Origin: Adineta steineri
Taxonomy: Eukaryota > Rotifera > Eurotatoria > Adinetida > Adinetidae
Direction: 5' to 3'
Length of the DNA: 64,000 bases
Assembly: GCA_905250115.1 (NCBI GenBank)
Contig: CAJNOI010000036.1
Coordinates: 35,324 to 99,323 of the forward strand
Shown here: piece after piece, positions 33,115 to 48,200 of the stretch
How the letters are laid out: each line of letters opens with the position of its first letter
Numbering within the stretch: position 1 is the first letter of the stretch
Translations under genes and position numbers: made by a program
The notes under the pieces: generated by a model
What the model saw: only the letters and a program-made list of their open reading frames with translations
What the model was told of the DNA's origin: nothing
Database searches by the model: none

Positions 33115-36100
33115 ATGACAAGTCGAATAAAGATACCATTTAAATTTGGTGAAAAGAAGATCAATGAATTAGAAGTTAATGAAACATCGAAAAAAGACGA
33201 TTTTTCATTAAGTGAAGTAAGAAAATAGGTTAAATATTTTTCAGAAAAGAACACTTTTTTTTCTCCAAACTATATATTAGATTGTACGCTATGGTTTTCC
33301 ATATCGACCAACAACACTTGCTTATGATCCTGTACAAAAAATTCTTGCTATTGGCACAAAAAATGGTATTATTAAAATGTAAGTTTTCATTTAATTTAAA
33401 ACAAAGAAAAACCATTAAATTAATTAATATTTTAATTGAAATAGTTATGGTGGCGCATTCGTTGAATGTTCATTAGTACATCCAACTGAAGTTGAAATTG
33501 TTCAACTTGTATTTCGTATAAATGAGGTAAGCTTTTTGACAAAAGAACAATAAAAACAATCATATTTGCCTATAGGGTGCATTGATAAGTGCATGTCGAG
33601 ATAATTATATTCATTTATGGAGTTTACGTCAAAAGAAACCAGTTATTGCTCATTCACTTCGATTTGTTAAAGAAAAGTAAGATGTTTATTTTTATCTTTA
33701 TATTTTGTTCCAAACAGGATGACCTTATACATATTAATGCTATATAATCTGTATCTGTTTGCCTAGATGTTGATGATCATTTAAATTAGCTCTTTTTCGT
33801 TCTCATCTCTCATGAGATATTGAACCCTCTTAACGTTTTATCATTTATTCATGCTTCCGGTCGTCTAATAGGAAATTGCTTTTTTTTTGTTCCTTTTAGT
33901 TTTTTTTTTGAATACAGTGATTTATATAATAATCAAGAGAAATATCTCTTGTCTATTTTTGATAATGATCTATAAATCTAAAACAAAAACAAAATTAATA
34001 AATTAATAATGATATTTATTGGAAGCAAAAAAAAAAGATTTTTTTTTGTGTTCAGAAATATGAGATAGAACGAAAGAACGACGACGACGTCATTATCCCT
34101 ATGGAATAAAACATTGACTAGTTTTTAATCAAATAGATTCTATGACATATACAAAAGATGTGTTAAGAAACATAACAATATAATGTTTATTGATTATTTA
34201 GAATAAGCCGATGTTTTCTTCCTCTTGCATTTAATTCCAAATGGCTTTTAGTTGGCACAATTAATGGAAATGTTTATGTTGTCAATCTTGACACATTTAC
34301 ACTTTCATCATATAAAATCATGTGGAATAATGCAATTGGCATGTATGTATTTTTTATTTAAATTTAGAAACAAAAAAAATAAACAATTTCATTTTTGTCT
34401 TTCAAGGAGTAAAAGTACTCATCCAGGTGTAGTTGTTGATTTAAGTCAAAATCCTGATGATCCAACACGAGTAAGCAAAATTTATTTTATACATGAGTGA
34501 TTTTGACACGATTAAGATGTTAGATATATATATGATTGATTGAGATAAGTTTTTATTGTATTATACTTGTCGGAATGTTTTATATTCACATCAATTTTCG
34601 ATATTATATCTCATAGAATTGTTGATTGATGAGTTTCATATTACACAAAGTCGTCATTTATAAACGAAATTTTCTAATTATTAAAAAAATCTTTTTTAAA
34701 TGACTTTTACTTTCTTTAGAAAGAAAAAATTAGATTTTTTCCCTTACTTTATAAGAGGACTTTTTTTGCAAATTTTATCTTTAATAACTGTTGAACAACA
34801 CATCCGTTTCCGCTCACTTTTTTTTACCGTAGATATCGTTTTCATAGTTACACAATCAGTAAAAAAAAACGTAGGCGTTTATCACTTATTTTCCCATTGA
34901 CACAATTTACACTCAACGATAAAATATTACGAAAATTATTTGACTTTTATTCGATTAAAAAAAAATATTTTCACATATACAATTTATAACCAGTTATTTC
35001 ATAAAAAGAATGTTAGTTATATTAGTATAATAAAAGATAGAATGTGTAAAATCACGCATATGTTATTAATATAAAAATCTAATTTATTGACGAAATTGAA
35101 CTAAACTATCATTATAGATAAGATTCAATTATTCTTATTATAAATTTTAGCTTTATATTGGCTTCAGTACACATTTATCTTCACCTAATACTGCTCCTAT
35201 TGGACATGTTATATGTTGGAATTTACAACAAAAAACATCTGAAAGTGTTTATACATTACAACATGTAAATATAATTGATATAAATGAAAAGAAGCAAAAA
35301 AATATTTATTTCCTAGGGTTTAACATCTGTATCGTGGCATCATGAAGGAAGACAATTTATGTGTTCACATTGCGATGGTTCACTATCCGTTTGGAATTTA
35401 CGAGCTACTGAGAAGCCTGTTAGCATTAATTATCCACATGGTAAACACAATTCATCTTTATTTAGTAAAAGAAATGAATCTTTATTTTTTTTATAGCACG
35501 TATATCAAAAGATGAACAACATAAATTTGGTTCAGTTTCAAAAGTGGTTTGGACTTCTGTTAAAAATTCGTATGTATTTAAAAATAATAATACAAAATTA
35601 AATTTTAACATCTATATATATAGAAATGATCCATTTATTATTTTTTCTGGTGGAATGCCAGCTCAAACTGAATCTCAACAAAGCCCATCAACTAATGCTG
35701 CAACTGGTACAACACCGTCCAAACCATCATCTTATTTTTTAACAATTCTTCGTGGTCCAACAACAAATGTACTTCATATGGATAATGCTATTGTTGATTT
35801 TACTGTTATAACATCATCTCCGCATATTGCTGGTTAGTCCAATACTCCCGAAAAAAAAATTTATCAATTCATTTTATTTTAGATATACCTGATCCAACGG
35901 CAGTTGTTGTTTTACTTGAGAATGACCTTGTCGTAATTGATTTAAAAAGTGACAAGTAAAAAAATTTAATTTAAAAAGTAACAATATGAATAATTATCTT
36001 TTCTAGTTATCCACTTTTTGAAAGTCTTCATACAGTGGATCTTCACGAATCACCTGTAACATTTTGTGATTATATAACAGAACCCAATACAACTTTTTAT

Positions 36101-39100
36101 CAAAATCTTCTTCGATTACAATCGAAACAAACACCAAAACGTACTTATAGTCAACAGGTTTGTTTCAATAATGATCCTAAATAAAATCTAGCAACTATCT
36201 AAGACTTGTTCAAGCTAAATTAAATGATGTTTTGATTAGATTTGCAGTTCTCAGTTCCGCATGATTTTTCATATTATAAGAGACATTTAAGAATATAAGA
36301 AAATCAATAGACTGTATCAAACATTCTTATGCACCATGAATGACAACTGTTAATGAATATTGAAGTTTTAATACGATTCTTTCAACCTGAACATGTATCT
36401 AAATATATCGTAATTTATTTTTTTTCCTAGGAAAATCCAGTATCAGGTGGTAAAGCTGGTTCAACTATTTTTGGATACAATGAAGTCATTATGACTGGGT
36501 AAATCATATTCCGAATAAATTCAATTTCATAATCATTTTTCTCTCAACAGACATGCTGATGGTTCAGTTAAATTTTGGGATGCATCTGGTTGTAATCTTT
36601 TATTTTTATATAAATTACGTACAAATCGTTTATTTGATCGTATTCAACCAGCAAATCCATCATCATCATCAACTACAAAAGATGTCAATCCAACGTTTAA
36701 ATTAGATTCACGATCATCACGTGCAAATAGTAATGCAGTTGATGAACAAAGTCAATTTCAACAACAATTTAATTCTTTAACTATATCAAATGATATCAAT
36801 GGTTATGATAATCCATTTGCAATTTATTCAGTAAAAATGTGTTGTGATGGAAAATATTTAATAGTTGCTGCACGTGGTGGTCATATAACATTATTTAAAT
36901 TTACGGGTTCAGAATTAGAAAAAGCTGATGAAGGTTTAGGAGATTTAACATGTATAGAAATTCCGATATTACATCGGAATTTATCAGGTGATCGTGATGA
37001 TACAAATATAAGTGGAAATATATCAACATTAAATGATTCACAATCAAGACAAAGTACAGAGAAAAGAGTAAGTTTTTCAAAAAAATTACAAATAAATATA
37101 TATTGTTGTCTTATAGGAATTTAAAAGTTTATTTCGCGCTAAAATGGGTTATCGTCGAATGGCTGGTTATCAACCAGAACTTGTTTGTTTATTATCATGG
37201 TTACCAAATGATAGAATTCCTATGTTAACTGATATTTCAATTAATTCTAAATATGGATTGTATGAAACAACTAAACAGAATATCTTAAATTTAAATTTCT
37301 TTTTCTTTAGATTAATATTTGGATTAGAGAATGGTCTTGTTGTCGTTGATTATTTAAGTCAATCGATTCTAATGAATATGGCAACAAGTGATCTTTACGG
37401 TACAATGGATCCATTTCAGCGAACAACAGTATCTCCAAAACGTCGTGGTACTGCCAATGATTGTAATAATGATGATCCATCATCAGGAGATTATCAAGTA
37501 AATATAATTTCTATGAAATATTTTCTTTAGAGATTTTTTCTAAAATAAAAAGAAAACAAAACGAAAAAAAAAAAAACAAAAATTTCTATCTAGCAACAAC
37601 CTTTATCACCTTCGTCTCATGCAAATGAAGCAGAATCATCATCATCATCATCAAATGTTTTTTCATTTGGAAATTTCTCATTTAAAAAAAGTTCGAAACC
37701 ATCTAATCCAACAACACCTCGAAATATACCGAATGAAAATGAATCCATACAAATATTTCGTTCACGATCCATTGATTCATTAACTGAAAGTAATCAAAAT
37801 ATAAATTCATGTTCAACAGGAGGTGGCGGTGAACATCAAGCTTCATCACATGAAGATAAACCACAAGCAACATTAGCAAAACGATTTCGTACACTTCGTA
37901 AACGTTTATCACGTACATCAAATTCAAATAAACATGATCATACAGTTACACATTGTAAAATACATCCAAATGAAAAAGATAATAATAATATTAAAAGTGG
38001 TGGTGATAGTAGTGAAGCAAGTAGTGCAGGTGAAGATTTAAATCGATTATCATTTACAGAAATACCAACATCAGATTCCGAAGCACAATCTGGAGATTAT
38101 TTAACAGTAGCACCAGCAGTATCATTAAAAGTACATCGTTCTTTACCAGTAGAAAAAACAGCATCAACAATACCAGCAGCAGATGCATATGAAAAAACTG
38201 ATTCTTATGAAAGAACGAGTGAGAATCGTACTCTATCAAAAACATGGTCATCAACAAATTTTACTGCTGTTCAATTACGTGGTACATGCTCACTTGAATA
38301 TAGTGAACATATGAAAGATAAATCACATAAACGTAAAGCACATATGATCGATTTACGTAAAGATGATCATCAATCACAATTAACACCAACTTCATTGACA
38401 CCTCTAAGTAAACATTCAATTTCAACACACTTTCAACAAGCTATTTTAATTACACTTTACTCATACTTTTATTATAAGGGTGTACTGAGCGCGCTTAATC
38501 TTCTATTCACATTTGATTAGAAACAGACATATTCTTGTCTGCGCTATTTTAATTTTCTCTGCACGCAATAAGGATTTGATGAAGAAGAATGATTTTAAAA
38601 TATTAATATTTATCATTCTCTTCATCAATCTTTTTTTTTTGTCTTAGAAACAACAAAAAGTATTGCTCTTAATTGATTAATAATATTTGTTAGAATTTTA
38701 AAATAACTAAACAAAATTTCTTCTAATTGCATGTTGATTTCTTTAACTTCACCATATTCTTCTAGCAATCTTCGCCTCCTTCTACTGCTTCGACACTTGC
38801 AGAAAAACGATCTCAGGCTTTGTCTGATATCAATTCATCTGTTTGTAAGTTCTTCATGAATTTTGAAGAAATGAAAAATAATAATCAATCATATATATAT
38901 GTTTGTACTATTGTTGAAAACAAAAGAGATTCTATGTGCATTTGTCAATGTATATTTCTTTATCTGCTTTGTTTAACTACTAATGCATGTTTATTTTATT
39001 AATGCTTAAAACATTTATTTTCTATATAATTTGTTTTTGTTTATTCGATTATGTAGATAAACCATCAAATGCTGATCTTCCACGTTCAACAAGTAGTTCA

Positions 39101-40629
39101 AGTATGGATAATATAGTTTCAAATGAAAGTGTATGTGCTATACAATTTTCGGAATCATTTACTTATAAAAATGGTTTGTATTATTTCGTAAAAAATAGAG
39201 TATAAAAAATGATTTTTTTCTATAGATTTTACTATTTCACCAAGTGTGTGGCTTGGAACAAGTACAGGTTGTGTTATTGTTATTAATTTAAATATCATAT
39301 ATGAACCTCGAAATATAAGTGGTGAGATTTAATTCATGATTTGAAAAATAGAATTTATCAATATGCTTTTAGTTGTACCAAGTGGAAGTGTATTTCGTTT
39401 ATGTGGTCGTTTATTGCATATTTCTTTTTTGGATTATAAAGGAAGTACAATAGCATCACCCAGTGAAAAATGGGATACGAAAAGTAAATTTTCTATTATT
39501 ATTAATAATAAGCATTAATTATTTTTATATAGAAGCAAAAGCAACTCGTCGAACAGATGGATATACTCAATCTCAAGATTCAAGTTCATCAATAGTAACG
39601 TCTTCCACAACTAGTTCATCTTCATCAGTAACAAATACACCAAAAGATATTCAATATGCTGTTTTTTGCTCATCAAAACAAGCTCGCGTTGTTTCATTAC
39701 CATCACAAACTTGTATATCAAAACAAAAAATTTATGATTCACCTGGTGCATCAGGATCCAATGTTTTACGAGCAGCAGTTGTTAAAATATCAGGTGCTCC
39801 TTGTCTAGTATGTTATTTATTACCTGGTCGTATAATTGTCTATAGTTTACCGAGTTTACGTGAATTATTTATTACAAATCTTGATCCAGTTATTGAATCA
39901 TTCCGGTAAGAAGAAAAAAGAAAACCAACGAATATATATTCAATTCGATTTTCAATTCTAGATCTTTGGTTGCTTCAACATTTTCATTTACTGATCGAGG
40001 ACATGGACTTTACATGTGTTCACCAACAGAAATTCAAAAAATTACGATTGCTTCAGATGTCAAGTAAATTGAATTTTCAGAACTTTAGTTTTAAATGCAT
40101 AATATTTCTAGAGAACAAATCAGTGAAATGCTTTGCGAATTGTACAGTCCATCAATAGCAATGCCTGAAGCACCAAAACAAAACTTTTTTGCTAAACTTT
40201 TTACTACAAATTCCGTTCTTGATTCTGATCAATTATGTAAGAATTTTGTTAAAAGCATTATTATTATGACTAAAATTTTGTCTTTTGTCTATTTCAGTTG
40301 GTGATGCTGCTGGCAAAGCTCCATTAGGCGTTGTTAAAAAAGAAGATGTTAATGTCAATATGAATCAATTGCGTGGTAAAGCTGATTCAGCTGCTGGTGT
40401 TATTAATGATACACGAATGGTAAATAGAATTCGAAAAATGAACAATTCGATTTTGTTGTTTTTTATATTCTAGAAATTACTTGAACGAGGTCAAAAATTA
40501 GGTGAAGTTGAAATAGCTTCAAAACAAATGACTGATCGTGCTGAAGAATTTGCTAGTCTAACAAACAAATTAATGTTACAACAAAAAGAAAAAGCTGAAT
40601 GGTGGCCATTTACATCAAAGAAAACATGA
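33115..40629 (+). CDS. STXBP5: Tomosyn (syntaxin-binding protein 5)
   Basis: Negative regulator of vesicle fusion that binds syntaxin/SNAP-25 through an R-SNARE-like tail. About 20 exons span 7.5 kb; examples are 33115-33216, 33281-33378 and the last one ending at 40629. The N-terminal half is WD40 propeller of the Lgl family (RYGFPYRPTTLAYDPVQKIL, GALISACRDNYIHLWSLRQK, VSWHHEGRQFMCSHCDGSLS, MTGHADGSVKFWDASGCNLL). A long Ser/Asn-rich insert follows (about 37590-38480), then a second propeller part (FTISPSVWLGTSTGCVIVIN). The C-terminus is the tomosyn R-SNARE motif, NQLRGKADSAAGVINDTRMK then LLERGQKLGEVEIASKQMTD. Introns near 33680-34200, 34470-35150 and 38480-38765 are unusually long for this locus; the donor before 38765 is the one junction I could not settle. 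Confidence 0.9.
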
Positions 40630-41966
40630 ACAGTCAATATACATTTCCTTTTTTTTTTCGTCGTCGTATTATCTTAGATTTTCTATATATGTGCAATATT
40701 CTTCTTAGAAAAAACCATAATGTGTGCATGTTAAGATGCAAAAAAATCAAACTAACCAGCTTCTTGCTATCTTTTTTTTCTTTTTTAGCAGTACTATTCA
40801 TATATATATATATTTTCTCTTTACGTTCTAATGATGTTGTTTCTTTATTATTATTATTGTTGTTGTTGTATGCATATTCGATTTATTATTCCGCTTGATA
40901 CATGCAATAATTCCTTCACAGAATTTATATACACGCACACACGTATAAAACACATTCCTATACTTTATATTTTCTTTATTTCAAATTTGCGAAGAGAACA
41001 GTGTGACTTAACTCATAATCATGTGTGTGTGTGTTAACGAAACAAAATAATATATGATAATAGCGATGTTTCCCTTTTTTTTCTATTTTAAGTCATTTTG
41101 TTTGCCCGAGTTTGATTTTTTTTCCATAATGATCATGTTCTCATATACAAAGTACTTTTCTTTTCTTTTCTTTTTTTTTGGTATTGCGTTTTTTTTTCTG
41201 TTTCTTAACCTTTTATCCTTCCTATTGTATTCTTGTTGGTGTTTGAAAAAAAAAAGATTCTTTTTACTTATGTGCGTGTTTAATAAAAGTGGTATCGTTC
41301 ATTTTAATAAGAACATTTGAAACACAATACGTCGAAGAAATAATCAAATAGATAATACAATTGTTTTTCTTTATTCTCTCAAGAATCTATCGTAATTATT
41401 GATGTCTACATATACTATTATTTGTGCGAGAATTTGAATTTTTTTTTCTATTTTAAAATATTTTATTGAGTAGATATGATATTCGCACGATCTGAAATGA
41501 TAAAATTTACTCAATGAGATAAAAATAATCATTCTACCCACCTCAATCATGAAGAAAAACCTTTATGATCTTCATTTTCAGACCCGGATCCAAGTTGGAC
41601 CCGATCCTGATGAGCACTAGCCTGAACTCGAACTGTACTTTTAGATTCTCAGTAAATTTTTCTACTTGAAATCTGATAGTTGGTTCGAAAATAGTTTTGT
41701 TGTTGCTTTTTCTACTATTTTTATAAATAAATTCAAGACTTTTTGAATAAAATGAATAAAAAATTAAAGAAATTCAAAAAAAATATTATGTTAATAACAT
41801 ATTTCTTTCGATTCGGGTCCGGTCAGTAAAAGCTTCGATACCCGGACCCGATGAGCTCTATCTGCCGCACTCTACGTCTTCCTTAAATTATATTCATTTT
41901 TTATTGAATACAATGTTTTCAAACTGAATAAAATGATATATTTATTAAAATTCTTGAATAATTTAG
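40630..41966. other. Convergent intergenic region tomosyn / eIF5B
   Basis: T-rich 3'UTR-like sequence, then two GC-richer patches (about 41580-41640 and 41815-41875) that share ggacccgat and gatgagc and are separated by AT-rich DNA. They may be the remains of a small mobile element. No gene. Confidence 0.5.
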
Positions 41967-44899
41967 TTAAACAATATTAAATATTTTCTTTAGTTCAATT
42001 ATTAATCTCCAATCTGATTCTTGCAGTTCATCACGAAAATAAGCCTTGATGATATCAATTGATTCTCGAGATATCTAAATAAAAACGAAAATTCTTCATT
42101 TTAGTTTTAGGAATTAAATTATGTTATTTTACCTTGCTCATTAAAATATCATCTTTATCGAAATGTCGACCGTACATTTTTGCTGTGTCATTTGTTGTTG
42201 ATACAATTTTAATACATACTTCTGAACCTTTTCGTGCTATATCCAATGATTTGTGATTCATTTCTATACTTGCAATTCGTCCAAGATCAATACCCTAAAT
42301 TTATTTTTAATTTTTACTCCAATTAAAATTTCTATGAATACATACATCTTTGGATGGAACACATATCGGTGTACCTATTTTGATGAAACCATCTTCAATA
42401 CGAACACCACAAATAATTGGATCACGTGAATTAAATATATTTTGTGGTAGAATTTTTAATTTGCATGGAAATACTGCAAGATGACGATATTTGTCTTGAT
42501 TTTCCTTTATTAATTGATTTTGATATGCAACAAACATTGAACATAAATTATAGATTTCATCATTTTGAAAGATTTTTACACCTAAATAACAAAAAGTATA
42601 TTCAAAAAAACCGAAGTGCGTACGATATACCCATTGTCTTAGCATAATCTTGTGCATCTCTTTCAATTTTAACATCAAATGCCAAGATAGTAGCCCATCT
42701 AATTAACAAAATAAAAATTATTGAAAAATAATTTTTTATTTTTATTTACTTTATATCATTTTCAAGTTGAGTTGATGCACGAAGTACATCCTTTCGATGG
42801 ACAGGTCCAATATTAACACCTGAACACTACAATAAACAAATAAATAAATGGTCAATATGAAATAAATTTGAAAAAATATTTTTACTGGAATCTTTTGTAT
42901 TTTTAAAAGTTCAAGAAAAGCTTCTAATGAACCTAATGTTGATGCTTGAATATAAACTCCGCTTTCTTTTAATTTGAAAGAATTAAGTACTGTTGTTAAT
43001 ATTAATTCAATTTCATTTTTAAAATAATCAATTTCATCATGTGTTCGTGCAATAAATAATGGTAAACCAGCTAATGATTTTTCTAAATCTTTAGCAGCAA
43101 TTTTAACAACACATGTACCCATAACTTTATCTTTATTTTCATATTGATTCTAAATGAAAATTATGATGAATTTTATAAATATATAAAATCATTTACTGTA
43201 TCACGAAGTTCCTGATTTGATTCAGGAATAAGTAGTCGTCGTATTTGTGTAACAATAGGACCTTCTTGACCACCAACAATAATTTTATCACCAACAGATA
43301 AACATCCATTAATAAGAGCAACATCGATTGTTGTTCCAAGACCATGAATTGCTTTTACCTATAGATATCAAACATATTATATAGATCAGATCTTTCGTTT
43401 AACTAACCTCCATAACAGTTGCTTGTAATTCATTAGTGTATGATAGATGTTTTGCTAAATTTGTTTGAGATGTTTCAATAATCATAGCAATTAATGAACC
43501 CATTCCATCACCAGAACGTGCTGATGTTGGTACCATAGAATAATATTCATTTGGATTAGGATTTTTATAATAAAGTGCAACATTAAGGCCTTGTTTAGCA
43601 AATTGAACAATAATCTCATCATAACGTTTTTCAAAATGATCTTGCGTAAATGAATCTTGTTCTTCAAGTACAGATTCAACATCTTTTTCTTTATTACTTT
43701 TCCACCCATATAATAAATCAATCTAAATATTATTCATACGATTATATAATTTATTAAATTGACGACTTTAATACCTTATTTAAAGCAATAATAAATGGTG
43801 TTTGTCTATCAATTAATAAACGAATTGATTCAATTGTTTGTGCTTGTAATCCATTCATGATATCAACAACCAGAATAGCCAAATCACAAAGAGATGAACC
43901 ACGTGATCGTAAATTTTGAAATATTGCATGGCCAGGAGTATCAATAATCAAAAGACCTGGTATCATAAAATCACCTTGTCGTGATATTAGTTTTCGAGAC
44001 ATTTTCGTACGTTCAACAATAGTATCTAATGGAACATTTGTTGCACCCATTTGTTGAGTTATTCCTCCAGCTTCATTATCTTGAACATGTGTTCGACGTA
44101 AATTATCTAATATTGTTGTTTTACCAGCATCAACATGACCCAAAACACATATGACTGGTGCTCGAAGTGTATCTTTAGTTTGAACTAAATCTTCATTACA
44201 GATATTTTCTTCTTCCGAATTTTCATCCTAATATAAATTTTGTTTTCTAATTATCTTTACATCAAATAAAAGTCTTACTTCAGTTGATGGTGTAGTTATA
44301 CATGTTGAATTTGTTTTTTGAAAATCATTGTAGAGTATTCTTTTTTGAATACCTGATTGTTGAACATTAGTGCGTGGTGGAACATGAATACCGAGTGATT
44401 CAAATTGAATTTGTGCACGATGATGTTTTTCTCGTTGTTCTTTCGTTAAATATAAACCTTCTTGTTTTTGTCGTTGAATACGTTTTTTCTTTGCTTCTCT
44501 CTTTTTTTCACGTTTTTTTTCGAGTAAAAGTAATTCTTCTTGTTTTTTACGTTCATATTCTTCTTGTAAGCGTTGATTTTCTTTTGCTTCTTCATCTGCT
44601 TTTAATTCAGCATCTCTTTGAGCTTGTTGCTGTTCTTTTATCAAATTTAACTAAAAATATGATTTTATTTTAGGCTAAGATTTAAAAAAAAGAAAAGATT
44701 TTCATACTATTTTAAAATTAGGGACATTTTTCTTTTTCGAAGATATTTTGTCATTAGCTTTCTTTTCTGTTGTATCGATATTGTTGATTTCTTCCGCAAC
44801 ATTTGTTGCTCTAAATTAAAACAGAATATCAAAATAAAGAAGTACATATCGAGAGAACTATTACTTGGAAAGTGACATTTTTGTATTTTTGTTGGACAT
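41967..44899 (-). CDS. EIF5B: Eukaryotic translation initiation factor 5B
   Basis: Translational GTPase that joins the ribosomal subunits at start codons; cytosolic. The gene has about ten short introns and starts [12 protein letters not shown] at 44899. The N-terminal part is a short Lys/Glu-rich helix region ([20 protein letters not shown] and beyond), much shorter than in vertebrate eIF5B. The GTPase domain is complete: G1 GHVDAGKT (about 44143-44120), switch motif [11 protein letters not shown]3 DTPGH, G4 NKID at the exon junction near 43780-43730, then [11 protein letters not shown]. Domains II to IV follow, ending in [17 protein letters not shown] as in other eIF5B proteins. I estimate about 790 residues; not every exon edge was fixed. 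Confidence 0.9.
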
Positions 44900-45266
44900 T
44901 TGTATATAACATTCGGGTATGCGTTAATTTTCGATAGAAATTGATGCATATGATGATTACAAGAATTCGAATATAAACTACCTAGTAAAAAGACTCCCTT
45001 ATATAGTGGAGACAAGAATTATGTAATTCTTTTGCATTTGTCAGAAAGCAAAGAAAATGAGTCATACTAGTGAGTATTTCGCAATCCTTGACTTTTTTCC
45101 TTCTCTATTTGCTTTTATTTCGTCACATAAAATAATTTTATCATAAATATGTTCTCGTATGTTACACAATATTAACAATGAAAAAAAAAATTATCGTTTT
45201 TAATGTCTGTGCATGTATCACCGGACCTGAGGTTATCTATTGAGTATAATCTTATAAGATTATATG
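44900..45266. other. Short intergenic region eIF5B / P4-ATPase
   Basis: 367 bp holding the eIF5B promoter and the 3' end of the flippase gene; nothing specific seen. Confidence 0.5.
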
Positions 45267-48200
45267 TTAGCGGAATGGATTTCTTAGTGTATTATATACA
45301 CATTTGAATGTAAAACGAGGTAACATTGCTGTTATAATAATAAAGATATTTGTAAACCAAAATTGACTTTCTCGGAATGTTCGATATGATACTTTATATG
45401 GACTTTCGGCTGGAATGCAATTGATACAAGTAGCATCAAATACAAGTGTAAAACCAAGAAAAACTAAGAAACTTAATATTGTTGAACCAACAACTGACCA
45501 ATCAATACGTCTTGTTTGTAGAAAAACATGTATTAAAGAAGTTATTATCATACTAAATACAAGTGAAAAACCAAATGATAATCGATCAATTTCTGATTCG
45601 TGTCGATAAGAATAATAAGATATAAAAAATATAATTGCACTTTGCCAAACAGCATCAAACATATTGATCCAATATGATGACATAGTATATGATTTTCCAT
45701 GTAAAGTATATTGATAAAGTTGAGGTTCACGTAAAGCTCGTTCAGCTGGTACATGTTGATCAAATAAAGCAGCAGCACACTAAATAGATACATATTTATT
45801 TCATTTATTTATATATAAATAGTTACTTGAGGTAGAACAGTAAATAAACTTGTGTAGAGAATAATATCTAAAAATAATGAGTTCATAGAGAGTACAGAAG
45901 AAAAAATTACTTACAAAATGAATGAATAGAAACTTCACCAGAATATCCATTAAAAATTTGATGATAAAAAATTACAAGTACATATTGACAGTTATGCATA
46001 AATGTATATAAAATTAATTCACTTGTACGTGTAAAACACCAAGCACCATGAACAAGTAATAGATAACGAAGACATTCAAAGCGATCAACAGCAAAATCAC
46101 CAGCAGCTACTGCTTGTGATCCTTCACGACCGAAAACAGCAATACCACAATGAGATTCACGAATCATACCAACATCATTGGCTCCATCACCAATTGCTAA
46201 AATTCGATGTTTAAATACGGATTTTGCAATGGTAACAAGTTCACGTTTTTGTGTAGCTGATACTCGACAAAATAAAACGGATTGACATTGAGCAGCTGCT
46301 CGAATAAATTCTTTTGGTTTATATTGAAGAATAATACCTAAATCATCACCCGTTACGACTAAACAAACAGGATGTGTTTGCGCAGCAATAACTTCACTCA
46401 TTCGAGCAATTGTTTCACTCGTACGTATTTCATTCGATATTCTTCTATCTCGATGACCTAATTGTTGATCCATTTCAATTAATTGTGAACTATAATAAAT
46501 CATATGAGTATGTGTTGTAACATCAAACTCCCAAGTTAACATCGATGGTGTATTATCAGAATTAATTGTTTGTGGAATATTAACTAATGACGCAGCTTGT
46601 GCTGTACTTAAAGCGGTCGCTTGTTTATCACCAGTTAAAAGCCAAATTTTAATTCCAGCACAACGTAATGTTGCAATCGTTCTTGGTACACCTTCTTGTA
46701 ATTTATCTTCGACAGCGGTTAATCCACTTAACATTAAATTAACTTCAATTTGTGTTGCAACATCGGATATAGCATCTTCACGTTTATCAAGTGAATTAGC
46801 AGCAAATCGATATTGTTCAAACCAATTTTCATATTCTTCCAATGGTATTTGTCGATAAGCAACTAATAAAGAACGATAACCTTGTTCAGCAAAACCTAAA
46901 CTATGTTGTTCAGTTGTTAATTTCATATCTGCATCATTGGAATCATTTAAATTTGACCATATCGATGTTTCAGCACCTTTAATATACAAAAATATTTCAT
47001 TATTAACACGAACAATAATTGACATTCGTTTTCGAGTCGAATCAAATGGTATTAAACATAATATTTCATATTCAATATCACGTTTTTCTGTATCTGTTGA
47101 ATCAATATAACGAACAATAATTGTTTGTGCTGAACGTGATATCATCCGAACACCAAAATCGGATGCTGCTTGACAAAGTACAAGATCATCCGCATTATCA
47201 CCTTCATATTTTGGTTGATAATTAATATCATGCATTAATTCACGATGTTCATGAACAATAAATGATGTATTACAAATTGCAAGTGCTGTTAAAAAATGAT
47301 GAATTATTGGATCAATCTTTTCAGGTAATTCAGAACGATTTGAATATTGTAAACCATTAATAGATACTGCTTTGAATACAAGTTTATTTTGTGTTATTGT
47401 ACCTGTTTTATCCGTAAAAATATAACCAATTTGACCAAGATCTTCATTTATTGTAAATGTACGACAACTAATTGGATGTTCATATTTTAAATTTTTATCT
47501 CTTGCTATGGTATACATTTGTAAAACACGTACAATATCTAATGAAACATATAATGCTATAGGAACGAGTACTTGAAATAATATCATAAAACGTAATGCTG
47601 ATGCAAAAAAATGACTTGCTGCATCGATCGATGGATTATCGATAAGAAATGTTACAAATCTCCATTGATTTCCAAATGAATGTTCCCAACGTAATGATAA
47701 ACCAGCACCAAGTAAACATAAAAATATTAAAATTAAACTTGAAAATAAGACATCACGATTAATATATCGTTCAATAAGTGCATGTTTACTTGATGATGTT
47801 TTTGATGATTTTATTATTTTTGTTTGATTACCAGCATATATAATAATTCCATCGATATAATCAGTTATTCGTAGTACACATCCACGTAAAAGTATATTAT
47901 TATTATCACATGAATAAATATTTGTTCCTGATGATAATACAATTCGACCATGAAAATGATAAATATCATCATTGGGTGGATCACATTGTAATTCAAAATT
48001 CATTTCTTCAGGTTTAGTTGAATTAAAAAAACAAGATGGAATACTTTTTTGTTTCAGATTTGTTTCACCATCAATAGCAGCTGTATCCAAATAACACGTA
48101 TGTTCAGATGATACTGATGATAATAGAAGAATATCAGCTGGTACTGTTTGATCAATACGTACTCGTATTATATCACCAACGGATAAATCTTGCCATTGAC

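Noticed and set aside
40599..41320. Several overlapping ORFs after tomosyn rich in Phe, Leu and Cys
   Set aside because: They are translations of T-rich 3'UTR sequence.
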